From: CAHJXG01 sp965277495
GTDB taxonomy: Bacteria > Pseudomonadota > Alphaproteobacteria > Acetobacterales > Acetobacteraceae
Reading direction: 5' to 3'
Assembly: GCA_965277495.1 (NCBI GenBank)
Contig: OZ255824.1
Location: 1,054,001-1,118,000, forward strand
Length of the DNA: 64,000 nt
Positions 57,888 through 64,000 of this stretch are shown here, in pieces. The notes beneath the pieces were generated by a model. The model worked only from the letters and a program-made list of their open reading frames with translations, made no database searches and was not told the origin of the DNA. Both the position numbers and the translations under genes were made by a program. Position 1 is the first letter of the stretch. Each line of letters begins with the position of its first letter.

Positions 57888-59429
57888 ATGAGCGAGGCCG
57901 CACCGATGCTGAATATCGAACTGCGTCATCCAGGGCCGGCCGAGGGCGCCACCCGCAACGGACGCCGCCTGGACCACGCCGAGGGCACGTCGCAGCCGAT
58001 GTCCTCCGGCGCGCCCGAGCCGGAGCCGCGCTTTCGCAGCGTCAACGACAAGCGCATCGTCGACCAAAGCGCGGCGGCCAACCGCTTCATGGCCGCGACC
58101 GAGCACGAGAAGATGCACGACGAGCGGCTCTGGGACATGCGCCAGAAGCGTGACCGGGAGATGCACGGCATTCCCGAATGGGAGGAGCTGCGCGCGCTCG
58201 CGTCGATGATCAAGGAGCATACGCTCACCCATCTCGACGAATACCTGAACCAGTTCGAGACGAACGCGCGGGCCAACGGCATCCACGTGCATTGGGCGAA
58301 GGACGGGGCCGAGCACAACACGATCGTGCTCGGCATTCTGCGCGATCACGGCGCCAAGCGGCTGATCAAGAGCAAGTCCATGCTGACGGAGGAATGCAAC
58401 TTCCGCGAGTTCATGGCCGAGCAAGGGGTCGAGGTCATCGAGACCGACTTGGGCGAGCGTATCCAGCAGCTCGACGGCGAGGCGCCCAGCCACGTCGTCG
58501 TCCCGGCCGTGCATAAGCTGCGGTCCGACGTGGCCCGGGTGTTCGCCGAGAAGCTGGGGTCGGACCCCGACTCGCGCGACGTGCATTACCTCAGCGCGCA
58601 GCAGCGGGAGGCGACCCGTCCGCTCATCCTGTCGGCCGATGCCGGCATGACCGGCGCGAACTTCGCCGTGGCCGAGACCGGGACCTTCGTCGTGTGCACC
58701 AACGAGGGCAACGCCGACCTTTCGGCCAACACCCCTCCCCTGCACATCGCCTCGATCGGCATCGAGAAAGTCATTCCGCGCCTGGACCACTTGGCCGTGC
58801 TGGTGCGGCTGCTGTCGCGCAGCGCGCTCGGCTCGCCGATGACGCAATACACCTCCCACTTCCGCGGACCCCGCAAGGGTGGCGAGATGCATGTCGTGCT
58901 GGTGGACAACGGACGCTCCGAGCGGCTGGGCATGGAGAAGTTCTGGACCTCGTTGAAGTGCATCCGCTGCGGCGCCTGCATGAACACATGCCCGGTGTTC
59001 CGGCGCAGCAGCGGGCTTAGTTATGGCGCGACCTACGCCGGGCCGATTGGGGTGATCATCGACCCGACGTTCAACGCCAAGAAGTACAGCAAGCTTCCGT
59101 TCTCCTCCACGCTGAACGGCAGTTGCACCAACGTCTGCCCGGTCAAGATCAACATCCACGAGCAGATCGCCGACTGGCGCAAGGTGATGTCGGAGACGCA
59201 CGAGCTGCCGTTGCTGAAAAAGGCGATGATGAAGGCGGCCGGGGCGCTGCTGTCCAGCCCGAAGCTGTATCGCGCGGCGCTGCCGATGGCCGACAGCGCG
59301 TTGCGGCATTTGCCGCGCTTCGTGGTCTATAACCGCCTGAACACCTGGGGCCGCGGGCGCGAAATGCCGCCTGCGCCGCAGCAAACGTTCCACCAATGGC
59401 ATCGCGAGCATCGGGGGACCAAGCCGTGA
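57888..59429 (+). CDS. lutB: Lactate utilization iron-sulfur protein LutB
   Basis: A 513-residue Fe-S protein. The LUD domain occupies the middle (KSKSMLTEECNFREFMAEQG, ADAGMTGANFAVAETGT), and two 4Fe-4S clusters follow: CIRCGACMNTCPVF and GSCTNVCPVKI. The order LUD then ferredoxin is the LutB/YkgF one. ATG 57888 (MSEAAPML) is chosen; the N-terminal 60 residues before MHDERLWDMRQKRDRE are extra compared with many LutB proteins. The stop overlaps the GTG start of lutC. Confidence 0.93.
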   Translation: MSEAAPMLNIELRHPGPAEGATRNGRRLDHAEGTSQPMSSGAPEPEPRFRSVNDKRIVDQSAAANRFMAATEHEKMHDERLWDMRQKRDREMHGIPEWEELRALASMIKEHTLTHLDEYLNQFETNARANGIHVHWAKDGAEHNTIVLGILRDHGAKRLIKSKSMLTEECNFREFMAEQGVEVIETDLGERIQQLDGEAPSHVVVPAVHKLRSDVARVFAEKLGSDPDSRDVHYLSAQQREATRPLILSADAGMTGANFAVAETGTFVVCTNEGNADLSANTPPLHIASIGIEKVIPRLDHLAVLVRLLSRSALGSPMTQYTSHFRGPRKGGEMHVVLVDNGRSERLGMEKFWTSLKCIRCGACMNTCPVFRRSSGLSYGATYAGPIGVIIDPTFNAKKYSKLPFSSTLNGSCTNVCPVKINIHEQIADWRKVMSETHELPLLKKAMMKAAGALLSSPKLYRAALPMADSALRHLPRFVVYNRLNTWGRGREMPPAPQQTFHQWHREHRGTKP

Positions 59430-60040
59430 GCAGCCGTGATGCCATCCTCGCCTCCATCCGGGCGCATCTGCCAAAGCTGGAGCGGCCCGAGCCGCTGGTG
59501 CCGCTGTTCGACGACGCGACGCCGCCGGACCTGCTGGCTGCGTTCGGGCACATGCTGGAGCAGATGGGAGGCGAGATGCTGAAGCCTGATCCGGGCGACG
59601 CGCTGGCTCCCGTGCGGGCCAAGCTCAAGGATGCCAAGGTGGTCTGTTCCCAGGCGCCGGAAATCAAGGGCAACAGGGAACTCGGTGCCGACACGAAGCC
59701 CACCGACCTGGCCGACGTGGATTATGGCGTCGTGCGGGCAGCGTTCGCCGTAGCGGAAACCGGCTCGGTCTGCCTTACCGAGACTGAACTGGGCGTGAAC
59801 ACGCTGGGCTACCTGCCGCAGCACCTCATCGTCTTGCTCGATCCGGCCGACATCGTGGGCAACATCCATCATGCCTACCGCCGGCCCGAATTTCGCGAGA
59901 AGCATTATACGGTTTTCCAGACTGGTCCCTCCGCCACCGCTGATATCGAAGGCGTGCTCATCCACGGCGCGCAGGGCGTGCGCTCGCTTTCGGTCCTGGC
60001 CGTGGCGCGGCCTCGATCGCCAACGGAGAAAGTGCAATGA
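59426..60040 (+). CDS. lutC: Lactate utilization protein LutC
   Basis: A 204-residue LUD-domain protein, third component of the lactate oxidation complex. Seen: SSRDAILASIRAHLP at the start, AAFAVAETGSVCLTE and LPQHLIVLLDPADIVGN further on. GTG 59426 overlaps the lutB stop (GTGA) and gives the usual N-terminus; an upstream ATG at 59396 would add a ten-residue tail inside lutB. The stop overlaps the start of the next dehydrogenase by four bases. Confidence 0.9.
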   Translation: MSSRDAILASIRAHLPKLERPEPLVPLFDDATPPDLLAAFGHMLEQMGGEMLKPDPGDALAPVRAKLKDAKVVCSQAPEIKGNRELGADTKPTDLADVDYGVVRAAFAVAETGSVCLTETELGVNTLGYLPQHLIVLLDPADIVGNIHHAYRRPEFREKHYTVFQTGPSATADIEGVLIHGAQGVRSLSVLAVARPRSPTEKVQ

Positions 60041-60927
60041 CAGCTAACGGACAGCGGCTGGGTTTCGTCGGATTTGGCGCAATGGCGGTCAGGATGGCGG
60101 CACGCCTGCGCGCGGCCGGCTATACCGTCATCGCGTTCGATCCTGGTCAAAAGAATGATGAGGTCGATGGCGTCCAGATGGTGGGCAGCGCGGCGTCGCT
60201 GGCGGGCCAAGTGGACGCCGTGCTCGTTTCGGTGCCGGCGGATGCGGCGCTCGAACAGTCTGTCGAAGGGCCCGGCGGAGTGCTGGAAGGCGCACATGCC
60301 GGCCTGCTGCTGATCGACCTCAGTTCGGTCTCACCAGGCGCATCCCGCAAGCTCGCGGAACAAGCGGCCGCTAAGGGTGTCTTGTTCGTCGAGGCGCCGG
60401 TATCGGGCAGCACGCCGGAAGCGGAACACGGCGAACTCGTCGTGCTGGCAGGAGGCACCGAGGCGGCCCTGAAGGCTGCCGCGCCCATCCTTGACGTGAT
60501 CGGACGGAAAACCATCCACGCCGGGCCGGTAGGTTCGGGCATGGCCATGAAGCTGGCCGTGAACGGCGTCATGGGCATGGGAACTGCCGCGCTCGCTGAA
60601 GCCCTTGCTTACGGCGTCCGCTCCGGCCTTGACCGCAATATGCTCATCGACTTGTTCTCGGACCTCGCTTTGGTGTCCGATCACCACAAGCGCAAACTGG
60701 CCATGGCGAAAGCCGGCTCGTTTCCGCCCCAGTTCCCGGCCCGGCTGATGGCCAAGGACATGGGCTTGCTGCTTGCGGACGCTGGCAAGCTTGGCGTGCC
60801 AATGGCCAGCATGGCGGCAACGACCCAGCTCTTCGCCCTCACCACCGTCGCGCATGCCGACGAGGATTATGCCGCTGCGATCTTGACGATGGAGCAGCTT
60901 GCCAAGGCACCCGCCAAGAACAGTTGA
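60037..60927 (+). CDS. Beta-hydroxyacid dehydrogenase (3-hydroxyisobutyrate / GLYR type)
   Basis: A 296-residue NAD(P)-dependent enzyme. GFVGFGAMAVRMAARL is the dinucleotide fold (GxGxMxxxxA variant), FVEAPVSGSTPEAEHGEL the substrate loop, and GSGMAMKLAVNGVMGM carries the catalytic Lys. KDMGLLLADAGKLGVPM closes the C-terminal domain. Relatives reduce glyoxylate, succinate semialdehyde or tartronate semialdehyde, or oxidise 3-hydroxyisobutyrate. As the next gene is a semialdehyde dehydrogenase, a 4-hydroxybutyrate to succinate role is plausible. The start overlaps lutC (ATGA). Confidence 0.87.
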   Translation: MTANGQRLGFVGFGAMAVRMAARLRAAGYTVIAFDPGQKNDEVDGVQMVGSAASLAGQVDAVLVSVPADAALEQSVEGPGGVLEGAHAGLLLIDLSSVSPGASRKLAEQAAAKGVLFVEAPVSGSTPEAEHGELVVLAGGTEAALKAAAPILDVIGRKTIHAGPVGSGMAMKLAVNGVMGMGTAALAEALAYGVRSGLDRNMLIDLFSDLALVSDHHKRKLAMAKAGSFPPQFPARLMAKDMGLLLADAGKLGVPMASMAATTQLFALTTVAHADEDYAAAILTMEQLAKAPAKNS

Positions 60928-60951
60928 TCGCCGCACAAGGAGCAACCGGCC

Positions 60952-62334
60952 ATGAGCAGCGAACAGATGGACGTTGAGACACATAATCCGGCTACTGGCG
61001 AGGTCATCGCCCGTTACGCCCTCGACGACAGCAAGCGTATCGAGCTTTTGCTGCGGCAAGCGCAGGACGGGTATTGGGCCTGGCGCGACACGCCGATCGA
61101 GGGCCGTGCCGCGATGCTCCATCGGCTGTCAGACACCTTGAATGCCGAGACCGAGCACCTCGCGGGCTTGATCACCGCCGAGATGGGCAAGACAATCCGC
61201 GAGGCACGCGCCGAAGTGAAGAAGTGCGCCAACCTCGCCGCCTGGTTCGCCGAGCATGGCCCGGCGCTGCTGGCCGACGAGCGCGCACCCGTCGAAGAGG
61301 ACGAGGTTTACGTCTCCTACCTGCCGATCGGCACGGTGCTGGGCATCATGCCTTGGAACTTCCCGTTATGGCAGGTGATGCGGGCGGCGGTTCCGATCAC
61401 GCTCGGCGGCAACTCGTTCCTGCTCAAACACGCTCCGAACGTCCTTGGCTGCGCCTACGCCCTGCAGGATGCATTCGCGCGCAGCGGCGCGCCACGCGGC
61501 GTGCTTGGCGTGATCAACATCGGTAATGACGGCGTGGACACGATCCTGCAGGATCCGCGCATCGCCGCCGTCACGCTGACCGGCAGCGTCGGGGCCGGCG
61601 CTGCGGTGGCCTCCATCGCCGGCAAGTTGGTCAAGAAATCGCTGCTCGAACTCGGAGGGTCCGACCCGTTCATCGTGCTGGCGGATGCCGACCTCGACCG
61701 GGCGGTCGCGGCTGGCGTGACGGCGCGGTTCGAGAACGCGGGCCAGATCTGCCTGGCGGCCAAGCGGTTCATCGTCGAGGCGTCGGTGGCCGAAGCGTTC
61801 ACCAAGAAGTTCGTCGACGCCGCCAGCCGGCTCGTTGCCGGTGATCCCATGGATGCAGCCACCAGCATCGGGCCGATTGCCCGGGCGGACCTGCGCGACG
61901 GCCTGCACAAGCAGGTGCAGGCCACGTCCGCTGCGGGCGCCGAATTGCTGCTTGGCGGACGCAAGCGGGATGGGCGGGGGTTTTTCTATGAGCCGACCGT
62001 GTTCAGCCGCGTCAGGCCGGGGATGGCGGCATTCGATGAGGAGACGTTCGGCCCCGTGGCGGCGATCATCGCCGCGGAGGACGCCGACGACGCGGTCGGG
62101 TTGGCCAACGCCAGCGAGTTCGGGCTGAGCGGCAATTTGTGGACGCGCGACGTGTCGCGGGCGCGGTCGATTGCCCGCCGGCTCGAGACCGGGGGCGTGT
62201 TCATCAATGGCCATTCGGCGTCCGACCCGCGCACGCCGGTGGGCGGCATAAAGAAAAGCGGCTACGGGCGCGAGCTCTCGCATTTCGGCGTGCGTGAGTT
62301 CGTCAACGCGCAGACGGTTTGGATCAAGCGCTGA
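60952..62334 (+). CDS. Succinate-semialdehyde dehydrogenase-like ALDH
   Basis: A 460-residue aldehyde dehydrogenase. Motifs: GIMPWNFPLWQVMRAAVP, LTGSVGAGAAVASIAGK, LLELGGSDPFIVL (Glu base) and FENAGQICLAAKRFIV (catalytic Cys). The short length and the GQICLAAKRFI form are those of the NAD(P) succinate-semialdehyde dehydrogenase / YneI subgroup. A clear ribosome site (AAGGAG) precedes it. With the upstream dehydrogenase it would oxidise a hydroxyacid by way of the semialdehyde to succinate, entering at fumarase. Confidence 0.9.
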   Translation: MSSEQMDVETHNPATGEVIARYALDDSKRIELLLRQAQDGYWAWRDTPIEGRAAMLHRLSDTLNAETEHLAGLITAEMGKTIREARAEVKKCANLAAWFAEHGPALLADERAPVEEDEVYVSYLPIGTVLGIMPWNFPLWQVMRAAVPITLGGNSFLLKHAPNVLGCAYALQDAFARSGAPRGVLGVINIGNDGVDTILQDPRIAAVTLTGSVGAGAAVASIAGKLVKKSLLELGGSDPFIVLADADLDRAVAAGVTARFENAGQICLAAKRFIVEASVAEAFTKKFVDAASRLVAGDPMDAATSIGPIARADLRDGLHKQVQATSAAGAELLLGGRKRDGRGFFYEPTVFSRVRPGMAAFDEETFGPVAAIIAAEDADDAVGLANASEFGLSGNLWTRDVSRARSIARRLETGGVFINGHSASDPRTPVGGIKKSGYGRELSHFGVREFVNAQTVWIKR

Positions 62335-62390
62335 GGCGATGGCGCGGCCCTGCTGACACATTAACTCTCTAACTTGAAACGAGTGCTTTC

Positions 62391-64000
62391 ATGGATACTC
62401 AACAGATGCTCCCATCTACTCCGGACGCCGTTTCGGACCGTCTCGTTGCTTGCCTCGAAGCGGAAGGCGTCGAATACGTCTTCGGCATACCGGGCGAGGA
62501 GAACATCTGGCTGATCCGCTCCATCAAGCGTTCCTCCACCATCCGTTACATCCTGGTGCGCCATGAACAGGCGGCGTCGTTCATGGCCGACATCTACGGG
62601 CGGCTCACCGGACGCGCCGGCGTATGCTCGGCGACGCTCGGGCCGGGCGCCATCAACCTGTTGCTGGGCACGGCGGACGCGCAGACCTGCAGCGCGCCGC
62701 TGGTGGCGCTCGCCGCGCAGGTGGGCCTGAACCGCATCTACAAGGAAAGCCATCAGTCGATCGACCTGGCGGCGATGTTCCGCCCGGTCACCAAATGGTC
62801 GGACACGGTGCTGTCGCCATCCGCCTTGCCCGAAATGGTGCGCAAGGCGTTCGACCTCGCGCAAGGCGGACGGCCCGGCGCCGTGTTCCTCGCAGTGCCA
62901 GAGGACATCGAGCAACTCGACGGCGCCAACCTGTTGCCGCCGCTGCGGTCCGCTCCCCGTTTCCGCTCCCTGGTTGACGATGCCGGGCTGGCGGCGGCGG
63001 CGGCCATGATCAACGAGGCGGCGCACCCCATCCTGCTCGCCGGGCACGGCGTGGCCCGCGGCGGCGCGTCGGATGCGCTGCGCCGGTTCGCCGAGGCGAG
63101 CGGCCTGCCGGTCGCGGTGACGTTCCATGGCAAGGGGGTGATCCCGGACGGCCACGCCAACGCCATCGGCACGGTCGGCTTCATGAAGCACGACTACGAG
63201 AACTTCAGCTTCGACGCCGCCGACCTCATCTTCGCCGTCGGCTACGAGATCCAGGAATTCGACCCGGTGAAGATCAACCCGGGCCAGGACAAGACGGTCA
63301 TCCACCTGCACGAGTTCGTCCAGGACAGCGACAAGTGCTACCAGCCCGCGCTCAACCTCATCGGCGACATCGGCGCCGCGCTGGACGGACTGGCCCCGCG
63401 CCTCACGCGCCGCGCCGGCCTGCCGGAGGCCGCGACGCACGCGCGCCGCATGCATGACGATGAGCTGGCGAAGGGTGCCGCCGACGATTCCTTCCCGCTC
63501 AAGCCGGCGCGGGTCGTGGCTGACATCCGGCAGGCGCTGGGCGACGCGGACATTGTGCTGGCCGACACGGGGGCCGCCAAGATGTGGATGGCGAGGCTCT
63601 ACCCGACGCGGCAGCCGAACACCTGCATCATCTCCAATGGGCTTTCGACCATGGCCTTCGCGCTGCCGGGCGCGATGGCGGCCAAGCTGGCGTTCCCGGA
63701 GCGCCGGGTGCTCGCGTCCATGGGCGATGCGGCGTTCCTGATGAACAGCCAGGAGATCGAGACCGCGGTGCGCGAGAAAATCCCGCTGGCGGTGCTGATC
63801 TGGGAGGATGCGTCGTACGGGCTGATCAAATGGAAGATGGACCTGGAGCTGCACGAGCACGAGCACGTCGATTTCACCAACCCCGACTTCACCGCCTACG
63901 CCCGGAGTTTCGGCGCCAAGGGCGTGCGGGTCAGCCGCGCCGATGAGTTGCTGCCGGCGTTGCGCCAGGCGGTTTCGTCCGACGGGGTGACCGTCGTGAC
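62391..64000 (+). CDS. Acetolactate synthase-like TPP enzyme (3' end outside)
   Basis: The frame is open from ATG 62391 to the window end, 536 complete codons. It has the three TPP-enzyme domains: YVFGIPGEENIWLIRSI and RHEQAASFMADIYGRLTG (TPP Glu), a central domain, and ISNGLSTMAFALPGAMAAKL with the TPP-binding MGDAAFLMNSQEIETAV and WEDASYGLIKWK. The closest form is the catabolic acetolactate synthase large subunit of proteobacteria. No FAD-type AHAS regulatory subunit is adjacent so far. It would condense pyruvate, the end product of this run. The stop is beyond base 64000. Confidence 0.88.
   Translation, partial: MDTQQMLPSTPDAVSDRLVACLEAEGVEYVFGIPGEENIWLIRSIKRSSTIRYILVRHEQAASFMADIYGRLTGRAGVCSATLGPGAINLLLGTADAQTCSAPLVALAAQVGLNRIYKESHQSIDLAAMFRPVTKWSDTVLSPSALPEMVRKAFDLAQGGRPGAVFLAVPEDIEQLDGANLLPPLRSAPRFRSLVDDAGLAAAAAMINEAAHPILLAGHGVARGGASDALRRFAEASGLPVAVTFHGKGVIPDGHANAIGTVGFMKHDYENFSFDAADLIFAVGYEIQEFDPVKINPGQDKTVIHLHEFVQDSDKCYQPALNLIGDIGAALDGLAPRLTRRAGLPEAATHARRMHDDELAKGAADDSFPLKPARVVADIRQALGDADIVLADTGAAKMWMARLYPTRQPNTCIISNGLSTMAFALPGAMAAKLAFPERRVLASMGDAAFLMNSQEIETAVREKIPLAVLIWEDASYGLIKWKMDLELHEHEHVDFTNPDFTAYARSFGAKGVRVSRADELLPALRQAVSSDGVTVV

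Noticed and set aside
1..64000. Avoidance of GCGGCCGC as proof of NotI specificity
   Set aside because: At least nine octamers were located across the window, near the number expected from base composition, so there is no avoidance to interpret.
62391..64000. GDA instead of GDG in the TPP motif as a sign of an inactive enzyme
   Set aside because: MGDAAFLMNSQE appears to be the usual form in this acetolactate-synthase-like subgroup, and the TPP Glu and downstream residues are present.

Overview
The window is about 64 kb of GC-rich DNA (roughly two thirds G+C, judged by eye). Genes are dense and often overlap by ATGA or GTGA. The gene content points to an alphaproteobacterium, probably of the Acetobacteraceae/Rhodospirillales type. 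The main pointers are glyQ-glyS-ppdK, a ribF-ileS-lspA-DUF3035 lipoprotein run, an ELM1-family protein, phasin and PHA genes, and PoxB. The taxonomic call is an inference from gene order and protein character, not from a marker search.

Region 1 (1-31623) is mostly housekeeping with small accessory inserts. It opens with the end of glyQ, a broken vapB-like antitoxin start, a palindromic intergenic repeat, then glyS and ppdK. A lower-GC pair follows (a small protein and a HEPN-like protein), then rhlE, an ELM1-family gene, a large unknown protein, an acyl-CoA ligase and an AhpD-like protein. A lower-GC restriction island on the minus strand (13206-16271) carries a NotI-family endonuclease, a cytosine-C5 methyltransferase, a Vsr nuclease and a small unknown ORF. 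It sits beside the maoC-ribF-ileS-lspA-lipoprotein run, and a terminator hairpin separates the two. Next come an M20 peptidase, a hydratase, an SDR and birA, a convergent glycosyltransferase/sugar-epimerase pair, an alcohol dehydrogenase with a small membrane protein, a diguanylate cyclase, a DUF2382 protein and a phasin.

Region 2 (32312-45073) follows a 688-bp AT-richer gap. It holds two complete but different hydratase/lyase modules, each made of an isocitrate-lyase-family lyase and a LeuC-like plus LeuD-like hydro-lyase, with an MFS carrier between them. Then come an AlkK-like acyl-CoA ligase, a PHA synthase whose catalytic spacing fits class II, a PhaZ-type depolymerase and an acyl-CoA dehydrogenase. 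Together they look like uptake and cleavage of branched di- or tricarboxylic acids next to medium-chain PHA metabolism.

Region 3 (45162-50711) encodes a DUF1302 outer-membrane protein, a Fur/Zur-type regulator, and a divergent tonB / TonB-dependent receptor pair that shares a short promoter. Gene remnants lie just downstream. Region 4 (50967-64000) has a LysR regulator divergent from a long co-directional run: malic enzyme, fumarase, PoxB, LutABC, a beta-hydroxyacid dehydrogenase, a semialdehyde dehydrogenase and an acetolactate-synthase-like enzyme cut by the window end. Read together, this run can oxidise C4 acids and semialdehydes (succinate semialdehyde, fumarate, malate) and lactate to pyruvate, and pyruvate to acetate or acetolactate.
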